Positions 7,483-13,961 of a stretch of DNA of 13,961 nt are shown here, piece by piece. This DNA is from CAVZLD01 sp964522605 (lineage in GTDB: Bacteria; Planctomycetota; Planctomycetia; Pirellulales; Pirellulaceae). Location of the stretch: positions 1 through 13,961 of the forward strand of contig CAZFWV010000166.1 of assembly GCA_964522605.1 (NCBI GenBank), written 5' to 3'. How positions within the stretch are numbered: position 1 is the stretch's first letter; each line of letters opens with the position of its first letter. A model generated the notes under the pieces. The model was not told the origin of the DNA and ran no database searches. It saw only the letters and a list, made by a program, of their open reading frames with translations. A program made the translations under genes and the position numbers.

Positions 7483-9393
7483 TCAAGGTCCGATCACGAT
7501 TTCGGGCATCGCCAGACTCACTTGCTCGCGCTGCAATACCTCCAACTGGACGAAAATCCGTCGCACGGCTTCGGCTTGTTGAGGCTGAAGGGCATGCAGC
7601 GCGGGGGCGGCTGCTTGCCAGAGTGATTTGGTACGCCAGCCCAGCAGGGCGGTCTGGATCTGCCCCTCGTCCGAATCCTCGCCGGCCAGGTCCGACATCA
7701 GGAGTTCAATGAAGCTTTTTGGCCGAGGCACGACACGGACGTCATACTCGGCCTCTTTCAGACCTGCCTTGTCCGCGGCCAGACGAATCGCATCGCTCAA
7801 ACTGCCGAGCTGGTCGACCAGTCCCAGTTCCAGCGCCTGCCGACCGGTGAACACGCGTCCTCCCGCGATTTCGTCGATCGGCTTTTTCAGTCGATCCCCC
7901 CGGTTGCGTACCACGTGGCCCTTGAAAACCTCGTAAACTTCATCCATCCAGTTCTGCAGAATCTCGCGTTGCTCCTCGCTAAACGGCTTGCCCGAAGCCA
8001 GCATGTCTGCATGCTTTCCTCGTTGCACTGGATGCCAGTTGATGCCCACGCTGGACCACATATCGTCGGTTGCCAATTTGCCACCAACGACGCCGATGGA
8101 GGCAGTGATCGTCGTGGCGTCCGCCACAATCGTGTCGGCTCCGCATGCGACATAGTAGCCACCGCTGCCGGCCACATCGCCCATGGAGACGACAAACGGT
8201 TTCTTCTCCGCTACTTGGCGAGTTGCCTGCAAGATGATTTCGCTGCCGACGGCAGAACCTCCCGGAGAATCCACGCGCAAGACAACCGCTTTAATCGAAT
8301 CGTCGTCGGCGGCTTTGTCCAAGGCTTTGCGAATCGGATCGCTATAGGCCATCGCCCCCTGCAAGCTGAATGGACTTGGTGTGGGTTTTCCTGGGAGAAT
8401 TGCGCCTTCGACATAGACGATCGCAACCGCATCTTTCTTTCCCGCCTGGCTGGGCGTCGCCCCCTTCAGCAGATCGGCCCAGATCTTCAACACGGCAAAC
8501 GGATTGGAAACGTCGACCGTTCCCGCTTTGCTTTTCCCATACCGTTTGTCCAGTTTCAGTTTTTCACCATGCTCCTCCTTGAGGTGGTTCAGCAGTTGGT
8601 CGATCGTTTCTGTCGCATCGATAATCTTCTGCTCTGTCGCCTTCTCCGCGGAACAGATTCCTCGATCGATCCAACCGGATACGGTCTCCGTCGATACCTC
8701 GCGGCCTTCCGCAATCATCTTTACGTAGCTTCCGTAGAGACTGTCATAGAGCCAGTCGTACATCTCTTCGGCTTCTGGGCTCGGTGCGGAGCGGGTAAAC
8801 ATCTCCGCGGCACTCTTGTAGGCGCCACACGTCAGGTAATCGGGTGTCACATGCAACATGTGCAGCAGTCCGCGAACGTGGGGTTGGGCACCATACATTC
8901 CCGTGATAAACAAATGTCCCGTTGGCGAAACACTGATACGGGATGCCGAGGAAAGCAGGGCCAATCGCCCGAACGTCAGATAATCGGCGTGGGCGTAGAC
9001 CGGCTTGCCGGCGGCGCGAATCTGGCGCAGAACGGTATTCAACTCTTCCAGTTGACCGTTGCCCATGGACGCATCGCCCATCAGTACCAGCACGCCTGCA
9101 ACCTGGTCGTCGTCGCGCGCCTTTTCCAGACGCGTCACAAGATCCTTCAACGACTCGGCCCCAATCGAACCAAAGAGCGGATCATCGCCGATTGGTGACT
9201 CGAGCAGCGCTTGATTGAACGAGAAGACCGCAATGACTGCCGGCTTCTGTTCGGTTTCCGCCGCGGCCTTCGGAGCTTCCGCCTCCTCTGTCGCCGTCGC
9301 CGCTGCGGGATGAGGCCAGGCAGGCAAAGTCACGGCGAAAGCAATCACCGTCGTCAGCAAGAAAAGTCGACGTAGAACGGACAAGCGCAACAT
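7483..9393 (-). CDS. sppA: Signal peptide peptidase SppA, 67-kDa two-domain type
   Basis: A 636-residue serine protease of the S49 family that degrades cleaved signal peptides in the membrane, outer face. Residues 1-32 are a signal anchor. Two tandem protease-like domains follow, as in the long E. coli-type SppA. The N-terminal domain supplies the general base in GAYKSAAEMF (Lys193). The C-terminal domain supplies the nucleophile in MGDVAGSGGYYV (Ser410), preceded by VDSPGGSAVGSE (about 374-385). The Lys/Ser dyad split across domains is diagnostic. The ATG at 9393 is chosen over a GTG at 9408 because GGAG lies nine bases upstream of it, overlapping the GTG. The gene shares a strand with the sorting locus but is 331 bases away, so a functional link is only possible. 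It is divergent from psd. Confidence 0.95.
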   Translation of the reverse strand: MLRLSVLRRLFLLTTVIAFAVTLPAWPHPAAATATEEAEAPKAAAETEQKPAVIAVFSFNQALLESPIGDDPLFGSIGAESLKDLVTRLEKARDDDQVAGVLVLMGDASMGNGQLEELNTVLRQIRAAGKPVYAHADYLTFGRLALLSSASRISVSPTGHLFITGMYGAQPHVRGLLHMLHVTPDYLTCGAYKSAAEMFTRSAPSPEAEEMYDWLYDSLYGSYVKMIAEGREVSTETVSGWIDRGICSAEKATEQKIIDATETIDQLLNHLKEEHGEKLKLDKRYGKSKAGTVDVSNPFAVLKIWADLLKGATPSQAGKKDAVAIVYVEGAILPGKPTPSPFSLQGAMAYSDPIRKALDKAADDDSIKAVVLRVDSPGGSAVGSEIILQATRQVAEKKPFVVSMGDVAGSGGYYVACGADTIVADATTITASIGVVGGKLATDDMWSSVGINWHPVQRGKHADMLASGKPFSEEQREILQNWMDEVYEVFKGHVVRNRGDRLKKPIDEIAGGRVFTGRQALELGLVDQLGSLSDAIRLAADKAGLKEAEYDVRVVPRPKSFIELLMSDLAGEDSDEGQIQTALLGWRTKSLWQAAAPALHALQPQQAEAVRRIFVQLEVLQREQVSLAMPEIVIGP

Positions 9394-9402
9394 CTTGGAA
9401 TT

Positions 9403-9406
9403 CTCC
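9403..9406 (-). promoter_or_regulatory. Ribosome binding site deciding the sppA start
   Basis: Minus-strand GGAG, within TGGAGAA, lies nine bases upstream of the ATG at 9393. It overlaps the alternative GTG start at 9408-9406, which has no comparable site upstream, so the ATG is preferred. Confidence 0.5.
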
Positions 9407-9630
9407 ACAGAAAAAGGCCGCGAGCTTCATCTCGGAAAGCGGAACACAACAAGCAAATAGCCGACAGGGAATGACCCTTTTTTGCTGCCGACTCGGTTCA
9501 TCCTACCAAGTATTCGTTCATGGTACGCCAGGCTTGGAATCCGCAAAGCAAGAATAAAACCGAGAAAACCGCCTTGAGAAGCTGCGTTCCTGAGCGAGAC
9601 GTGTTCACGGTTCGACCCGTGGCGCCGACC

Positions 9631-9660
9631 CTGACGGACGGGACACCAAGCTGCTAAAAT
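9631..9660 (+). promoter_or_regulatory. Possible promoter of the psd operon
   Basis: CTGACG (9631-9636) and TAAAAT (9655-9660) match the sigma-70 -35 and -10 boxes at about 4 and 5 of 6 positions, with an 18-base spacer and a TG extension two bases upstream of the -10. It lies in the divergent sppA/psd region at the right distance for a start of transcription near 9667. If real, translation of psd cannot begin at the ATG at 9659 and would begin at 9701 or later. This rests on consensus matching only. Confidence 0.35.
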
Positions 9661-9700
9661 GTGGGATGATTTCGCGACAATTCCCGAAAACGAGTGCGCG

Positions 9701-10654
9701 ATGAACGAAGGTCTACAGACAACGTCCCGGGTGGAATTGGAGCCGCTCGATCCGAAGATCACTTCGATCCAGCCGGGTGGCGGTGTCTGCATGTCGATGG
9801 AACTGGCCTGGGGAACCTTGCGGCGGTGGTGGTTGAAAACGTTTCGGCCGCGTTACGTGCGGCGGATGGCCGCCTTGCGGATCTGCGATGCGGTCGGGTG
9901 TCCGCATGAAGTTCTTGATTCACGTGACGTGAAATACTACCGCAACCTCACCGGGGATTGCTGGCGTCCGGAGGATGATCCGTTTCGGTGGCGTGATCGA
10001 TTGTTTTTTGTTCGGGCGGGTCTCGGCGAATTGATCATCCTGACGACGACCTGTCTGGTGCTGGCGGCCGGCCTCAGCTGGTTGTTTTGGCCTCTGGGGA
10101 TCCCCTTTTTGCTGGTTGCGGCATTGGTTGTCTGGTTTTTCCGCGACCCCCCGCGGGTCGTGCCGACGGAGGCCGGACTCGTCGTCGCACCGGCAGACGG
10201 CAAGGTCGTAGCGATCGAGCACATTGACTACGATCCGTTTCTCGCGGGGCCGGCCGTGCAGGTCGGCATATTTCTCTCCATCTTCAACGTTCACGTCAAT
10301 CGGTCGCCCGTAGCATCGCGCGTCATTGGACTGACGTACAAACCAGGCAAGTTCCTGAACGCGCTCCTTCCGCGATCCGCACAGGAGAATGAACAACTGG
10401 CGATTCGTCTGGAAGAAAGCGGTCCACCCTACCGGCGATACATCGTGCGACAGATCGCCGGCGCGATTGCTCGACGAATCGTCTGTTGGGCGCGCCCGGG
10501 AGACTCCTTGGCGCGGGGTGCGCGCTTTGGAATGATCAAGCTGGGCTCTAGGACAGAGCTCGTATTGCCGGCAGGACAGGACGAGTTGGAAATACGCGTG
10601 AAGATCGGACAGCATGTGAAAGCAGGCCATACGGTAATCGCTCAGTATCGATAA
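9701..10654 (+). CDS. psd: Phosphatidylserine decarboxylase proenzyme
   Basis: A 317-residue membrane enzyme that decarboxylates phosphatidylserine to phosphatidylethanolamine. It is made as a proenzyme that cuts itself at a Gly-Ser bond to form a pyruvoyl group. Visible features are two hydrophobic segments (about 110-146), the family FFRDPPR (146-152), APADGKV with Asp166, FNVHVNRSP with His198, and IKLGSRTELVLP with the cleavage Ser283, which together form the Asp-His-Ser autocatalytic set. The LGSR form rather than LGST is typical of the shorter non-enterobacterial class. About 100 residues before the membrane segments (including a CPHEVLD and YYRN stretch) are not part of the standard domain. 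Starts at 9659, 9701 and 9791 are all in frame; 9701 is chosen because a promoter-like element overlaps 9659. pssA follows after 80 bases, and the two enzymes act in succession. Confidence 0.93.
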   Translation: MNEGLQTTSRVELEPLDPKITSIQPGGGVCMSMELAWGTLRRWWLKTFRPRYVRRMAALRICDAVGCPHEVLDSRDVKYYRNLTGDCWRPEDDPFRWRDRLFFVRAGLGELIILTTTCLVLAAGLSWLFWPLGIPFLLVAALVVWFFRDPPRVVPTEAGLVVAPADGKVVAIEHIDYDPFLAGPAVQVGIFLSIFNVHVNRSPVASRVIGLTYKPGKFLNALLPRSAQENEQLAIRLEESGPPYRRYIVRQIAGAIARRIVCWARPGDSLARGARFGMIKLGSRTELVLPAGQDELEIRVKIGQHVKAGHTVIAQYR

Positions 10655-10658
10655 GGGA

Positions 10659-10681
10659 CCCGGCAATTTCGGTTCGCCGGG
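10659..10681 (+). other. Short GC stem-loop between psd and pssA
   Basis: CCCGGC at 10659-10664 pairs with GCCGGG at 10676-10681 across an 11-base loop, starting four bases after the psd stop. No T run follows, so it is unlikely to end transcription fully. It may trim or stabilise the psd end of a shared transcript. Confidence 0.35.
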
Positions 10682-10734
10682 CAAGCGAATCGGTTCTTGC
10701 GCGACGCGACTGGAAGAGAGTCAACATCAGCTTT

Positions 10735-11721
10735 ATGCATAGCGGAATCCCTCGACGAAGACCGGCTACGATTGCCCTGTTGCCAACGCTGTTGACGCTG
10801 GGCAATGGCGTGTGCGGCTTTGGCAGCCTGACTCTGGCCGCGCACGAGATTGACCCCGCGAACGCAGATGAGCGCGTCTTCTTTGCAGGCTTGCTGGTTT
10901 TCGCCGCCATGGCATTTGACCTGTTAGACGGCCTGGTGGCGCGGTTGATCAAGCAAACCAGTCGCTTCGGTGCGCAGCTAGACAGTTTGTGTGACGCCGT
11001 GAGCTTTGGCTTGGCGCCGGCCTTTCTTGTGCTGAAGAGCACCTATTTCTATCACCATCGATTCCTCTGGGGCATCTGTGTTCTGTACCTGGCCTGTGTT
11101 CTGATTCGGCTGGCGCGTTACAACAGCGAAGTGAGTGAAGAGAGCCCCCACGATTCATTCAGCGGACTGCCTTCCCCGGCCGCGGCAGGCATGATTGCCT
11201 CATTCGCCGTCTCGACGCCAAGCATGACGCAGATGGCTCAGGGGAGTGCTTCCGACTGGATGCAGCGCGTCGGTTACTGGCTGGGCGTCGTCTCGGATGT
11301 CACTTTGCCCGTCATGACGGTTGTCGTAGCTCTGCTGATGGTCTCGCGTGTGCGATATCCACATTTCAACCAGTTCCTGACTGGACGAGCACAACTGCAC
11401 CGAGTCGTACAGATCGTGTTTGCGATTGTCACTGCGTGTTTAGTGCATGAATTGGCGTTGCCGGTTATTTTTCTCGTCTTCGTGATCGGCTCGCCGATTC
11501 GCGCCGCCTGGACGCGGACGGTCGATCGCCGGCCGCCTCGCGTGCCGATTCAGCGCCCCAAACGTCGCTTTGCCGCCTGGCGTCCAAGAAGGATTGCGAC
11601 GGGCCGAAGTCCGATCCGTTCGTGGCGATCCAAAACGGCAATGCGCCCTGCGCCTCGCTCCTTTGGACAAGATCTGGGAAATCGAGATGACAGCTCCCAA
11701 GACCCTGATCCACGAAAGTAA
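10735..11721 (+). CDS. pssA: CDP-diacylglycerol-serine O-phosphatidyltransferase
   Basis: A 328-residue integral membrane enzyme that makes phosphatidylserine from CDP-diacylglycerol and serine. The CDP-alcohol phosphotransferase signature D-x2-DG-x2-AR-x8-G-x3-D-x3-D is complete: Asp62, Asp65-Gly66, Ala69-Arg70, Gly79, Asp83, Asp87. Other landmarks of the subclass II PssA family are LPTLLTLGNGVCGF near the N-terminus (Thr where Asn is more usual after Pro), RLARYN at 125-130 and SGLPSPAAAG at 143-152. Hydrophobic segments continue to about residue 257. After about 260 comes an Arg-rich tail (15 Arg in residues 261-310) that is longer than usual for the family and overlaps the start of the next gene by 35 bases. 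The product feeds Psd, encoded just upstream. The start at 10735 is the only well-placed ATG, though its ribosome binding site is weak. Confidence 0.94.
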   Translation: MHSGIPRRRPATIALLPTLLTLGNGVCGFGSLTLAAHEIDPANADERVFFAGLLVFAAMAFDLLDGLVARLIKQTSRFGAQLDSLCDAVSFGLAPAFLVLKSTYFYHHRFLWGICVLYLACVLIRLARYNSEVSEESPHDSFSGLPSPAAAGMIASFAVSTPSMTQMAQGSASDWMQRVGYWLGVVSDVTLPVMTVVVALLMVSRVRYPHFNQFLTGRAQLHRVVQIVFAIVTACLVHELALPVIFLVFVIGSPIRAAWTRTVDRRPPRVPIQRPKRRFAAWRPRRIATGRSPIRSWRSKTAMRPAPRSFGQDLGNRDDSSQDPDPRK

Positions 11722-12388
11722 GACGTACCACGAGTTTGCGGACTGGTATGAGCGGATCTTTGAACGGATCTTCCAACCACGCATTCTGGCGACACTGGGG
11801 AGCTTGGATCTCGCACCAGGATGCCGGATTCTTGAGGTCGGAGTGGGAACCGGCATTTCTCTCTCGGCCTATCCGCCGCATGTAGACGTCACAGCCATCG
11901 ATATTTCTCCCGAAATGTTGGCGATCGCGCAGCAAAAAATCAATCAGCATGACTGGTCTCATATCACGCTCAAGGTGATGAATGCGATGGCGCTCGACTT
12001 TCCCGATAAGAGCTTCGACTATGTGGCCTCATTTCATGTGGTTTCGGTCGTACCGGATTGCCGGCAGATGATGCGCGAAATGATTCGCGTCTGTAAACCG
12101 AACGGCACACTCTTGATCATCAATCACTTTCGTAGCCCGCGGCCGTGGATTGCCGCGCCCATCGATCTGTTGAACCCGCTCACACGTCGCTTCGGCTGGC
12201 GCACAACCCTCAGTGCAGATGAACTTTTTCACGACCTGCCGCTGAAGATTGAACAAGACTTCAAGACATCCTGGAATTCACTCTTTCGCGTGATTATTGC
12301 GCGAAAACTGGATGCAGAAGCTTGCCGTTGTAGAACAAAGCGGCAAGCGACGCGGCAACTTATTCCGTCCCGCAGGAGAACGCCCTGA
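11687..12388 (+). CDS. PmtA-type phospholipid N-methyltransferase
   Basis: A 233-residue class I SAM-dependent methyltransferase, probably methylating phosphatidylethanolamine toward mono-, di- and trimethyl forms (phosphatidylcholine). The SAM site is clear: ILEVGVGTG at 48-56, AIDIS with acidic Asp72, then PEML, and FDYVASFHVVSVVPD at 110-124, followed by RVCKPNG and INHF. The EVGVGTG-x-SL-x-x-YP pattern is that of the Rhodobacter PmtA group rather than ubiquinone methyltransferases, and placement behind psd and pssA supports a phospholipid substrate. The ATG at 11687 has GGGAA six bases upstream and overlaps pssA by 35 bases, which suggests translational coupling. A longer frame from 11570 lies inside pssA and adds nothing family-like. 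The last 25 residues (209-233) are basic and lack family likeness. Family confidence is high; exact substrate is inferred. Confidence 0.82.
   Translation: MTAPKTLIHESKTYHEFADWYERIFERIFQPRILATLGSLDLAPGCRILEVGVGTGISLSAYPPHVDVTAIDISPEMLAIAQQKINQHDWSHITLKVMNAMALDFPDKSFDYVASFHVVSVVPDCRQMMREMIRVCKPNGTLLIINHFRSPRPWIAAPIDLLNPLTRRFGWRTTLSADELFHDLPLKIEQDFKTSWNSLFRVIIARKLDAEACRCRTKRQATRQLIPSRRRTP
12320..12348 (+). other. Inverted repeat inside the methyltransferase 3' end
   Basis: GCTTGCCG (12320-12327) pairs exactly with CGGCAAGC (12341-12348) across a 13-base loop. It falls in the part of the methyltransferase gene that encodes the basic, non-conserved tail. No T run follows. The core CGGCAAGC also occurs within the arm of the long hairpin at 6469-6543, which may be coincidence. 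Confidence 0.35.
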
Positions 12389-12486
12389 CGGCGCAAGAAA
12401 ACCTGGCGGCAAAGTAGTGCTTTGTCCCAGCTGAGAATTAGGGTCGCGCAGCACTTGGACGACGGGCTAGTGATTTATCGCTTTAC

Positions 12487-12493
12487 AAGGAAG
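12487..12493 (+). promoter_or_regulatory. Ribosome binding site deciding the oxidoreductase start
   Basis: AAGGAAG lies nine bases before the ATG at 12503. It favours that start over an in-frame upstream start at 12422, and only the 12503 start places the twin-arginine motif at the N-terminus. Confidence 0.55.
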
Positions 12494-12502
12494 ACCACAC
12501 CC

Positions 12503-13822
12503 ATGGCAATCACACAACGTCGAACCTTCTTGAAGTCGACCGGCTGGGGCGCGCTGGCACTCGGCATGCGCGCCACGCAAAGTCGAGCACAAAGTCGCGC
12601 CGAACGAATTGTCGTCGGTGTGATTGGAACCGGCGGAATGGGTTCTCAACATACGGCGGAACTGGCGGCGAGAAACGACGTCGAGGTGGCCTATGTGTGC
12701 GACGTCGACCAACAACGACTGCAGACTGCGGCAGAACGTGTCGAATCTGCAACCGGTCGCGCACCGAGGCCAGTCGACGACCTGCGGCATGTGTTGGATG
12801 ATCCGCGGGTCGACGCCGTCTATATCGCGACCCCGGATCATTGGCACGCTCCCGCGTCCATTCTCGCACTCGACGCCGGCAAGCACGTCTATGTGGAAAA
12901 ACCCTGTTGTCACAACATTCGCGAAGGACGGCTGATGATGCAGGCCGTCGAGCGAAGCGGCAAGGTGCTGCAGGTCGGAACTCAAAGTCGCAGTGCACCG
13001 ATTCTCCAGGAAGCGATCCAACGCATTCGAGCGGGGGAGATCGGCGACGTCCTTGTGACCAAAGCCTGGAATAGCCAGCGACGCCGATCCATTGGCCACG
13101 TGAAACCAAGTGATCCACCTGCAGGATTGAATTTTGACCTTTGGCTCGGCCCGGCGCCCGTTGTGCCTTATCGCTCCAACCTGTTACCGGCAATCTGGCG
13201 GTGGTGGTACGACTTCGGCTGTGGTGATATCGGTAACGACGGCGTACATGATCTCGATGTTGCTCTTTGGGGATTCGACGTTCCGATCCATCCGACGCGA
13301 ATCGCCTGTTTGGGCGGCAAGTATTTCTTCGACGACGATCAACAATTCCCAGACACGCAGTATGCCGTGTTCGAATACCCGGTCGGGGATGCGCCCGATG
13401 GTCGCTGCAGGCAACTGATCTTTGAACAGCGAATCTGGTCACCCTACGTGCAAGAAGGATACGAGAACGGCGTTGCGTTTTATGGAACGAAGGGCTACCT
13501 GCTCGTCGGCCACTCCGTGGGCTGGCGACTCTACGGCGAGCGAGACCGGTTGATCGCGGAATCAAGCCGTCCGCTAACCTTAACGCCTCATTACGACAAT
13601 TTCTTTGCCGCCATTCGTGACGGACAAGTTCAACCAAACGCCGATGTGCTCGCTGGCCACCGCGCCGCAACCCTCGTTCACTTGGCCAACATTGCTGCCA
13701 GGGTCGGTCGCGTACTGCATTTCGATCCGGAAACGGAGCAAATCTTAAACGATGCTGATGCGAATCAACTCGTACGGCGTCGATATCGTGCCAACCATTG
13801 GGCCGTCCCGCAGGATGTTTGA
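12503..13822 (+). CDS. Tat-exported Gfo/Idh/MocA family oxidoreductase
   Basis: A 439-residue NAD(P)-dependent oxidoreductase of the Gfo/Idh/MocA family, which acts mostly on sugars, inositols and their derivatives. Residues 1-33 form a twin-arginine signal with QRRTFLKS at 5-12 and a short hydrophobic GALALGM stretch, so the folded, cofactor-loaded enzyme is probably exported. The Rossmann domain shows GVIGTGGMG (39-47), CDVD at 66-69 and IATPDHWHA (108-116). VEKP at 131-134 holds the conserved Lys133, and GDIGNDGVHDLDVALWG (241-257) supplies the second-domain active-site Asp/His. The GDIGN form is the one seen in the many exported members in planctomycetes. It follows the phospholipid genes by 114 bases with its own ribosome binding site, so it may be a separate unit. 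The substrate cannot be told from sequence. Confidence 0.93.
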   Translation: MAITQRRTFLKSTGWGALALGMRATQSRAQSRAERIVVGVIGTGGMGSQHTAELAARNDVEVAYVCDVDQQRLQTAAERVESATGRAPRPVDDLRHVLDDPRVDAVYIATPDHWHAPASILALDAGKHVYVEKPCCHNIREGRLMMQAVERSGKVLQVGTQSRSAPILQEAIQRIRAGEIGDVLVTKAWNSQRRRSIGHVKPSDPPAGLNFDLWLGPAPVVPYRSNLLPAIWRWWYDFGCGDIGNDGVHDLDVALWGFDVPIHPTRIACLGGKYFFDDDQQFPDTQYAVFEYPVGDAPDGRCRQLIFEQRIWSPYVQEGYENGVAFYGTKGYLLVGHSVGWRLYGERDRLIAESSRPLTLTPHYDNFFAAIRDGQVQPNADVLAGHRAATLVHLANIAARVGRVLHFDPETEQILNDADANQLVRRRYRANHWAVPQDV

Positions 13823-13860
13823 CAAGTCATCTTGTTCCACGCCCATGACGATTTTTGCTC

Positions 13861-13915
13861 TGCGGCCCGCTGCGCCTTTGCGCTCTCTGCGTTGAAACGA
13901 AGGGGGGAAACGCAG
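13861..13915. repeat. TGCG-rich short repeat with small hairpin after the oxidoreductase
   Basis: Four TGCG units at 13861, 13871, 13879 and 13888 form an irregular 8-10 base periodic array (CTGCGCC, TTTGCGC, CTCTGCGTTGAAA). CTGCGTT at 13887-13893 pairs with AACGCAG at 13909-13915 over a 15-base loop. With a four-base bulge the stem extends to GCGC on both sides. No T run follows. I know this kind of CTTTGCG/CTCTGCG intergenic sequence as frequent in diverse bacterial genomes, but copy number here cannot be seen. It may act as the end of the oxidoreductase transcript. Confidence 0.4.
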
Positions 13916-13961
13916 CGCAGCCTTCGGCCGCAACCAAACGGCGTGCTACCGCGTTCGGCGC

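Noticed and set aside
7915..9198. 427-codon plus-strand frame antisense to sppA
   Set aside because: No domain; sppA on the other strand has both catalytic motifs. Long antisense frames are common in GC-rich coding DNA.
9466..9483. AGGG/CCCT stem followed by six T, terminator-like on the plus strand
   Set aside because: The stem is only four base pairs and no plus-strand gene lies upstream to be terminated.
12510..13670. 386-codon minus-strand frame antisense to the oxidoreductase
   Set aside because: Very Arg-rich, no domain, and the plus strand carries an unmistakable Gfo/Idh/MocA protein.

Overview
The window reads as a chromosomal segment of a planctomycete, probably of the Pirellula type. 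This is an inference from gene content: an exosortase/PEP-CTERM protein-sorting locus, a large TPR protein, a Tat-exported Gfo/Idh/MocA oxidoreductase with a GDIGN-type motif, weak Shine-Dalgarno signals before many genes, and palindromic repeats between genes. No rRNA, tRNA, CRISPR array, transposase or phage gene was seen.

Minus strand (positions 9393 down to 1). In transcription order this holds sppA (a two-domain membrane-anchored signal peptide peptidase, 9393-7483), a 331-base spacer with two small stem-loops, a small secreted protein ending in a textbook PEP-CTERM sorting tail (7151-6621), a 27-bp perfect inverted repeat (6469-6543), a 1722-residue protein joining an exosortase domain to about 1400 residues of TPR repeats (6436-1268), and an EpsI-family exosortase partner (1257-538). 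After that comes a 515-base non-coding stretch with a compound palindromic repeat (343-473). At the extreme left edge is the first seven codons of another minus-strand gene with a strong ribosome binding site. The substrate, exosortase and EpsI genes look like a compact, self-contained sorting module: the exosortase presumably cuts the PEP-CTERM tail of the neighbouring substrate, and the TPR part may recruit substrate, EpsI or cell-envelope components.

Plus strand (9701 to 13822). This divergently transcribed group begins with psd (phosphatidylserine decarboxylase), pssA (phosphatidylserine synthase) and a SAM-dependent methyltransferase of the PmtA type that overlaps the end of pssA. Together they can make PS from CDP-diacylglycerol and serine, convert it to PE, and methylate PE toward phosphatidylcholine. 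A Tat-signal Gfo/Idh/MocA oxidoreductase of unknown substrate follows after a 114-base gap with its own good ribosome binding site. The last 139 bases hold no gene but carry a TGCG-rich short repeat and a small hairpin.

The most unusual items are the exosortase-TPR fusion next to a dedicated small substrate, the long perfect hairpin between substrate and processing enzyme, and the two palindromic intergenic repeats.
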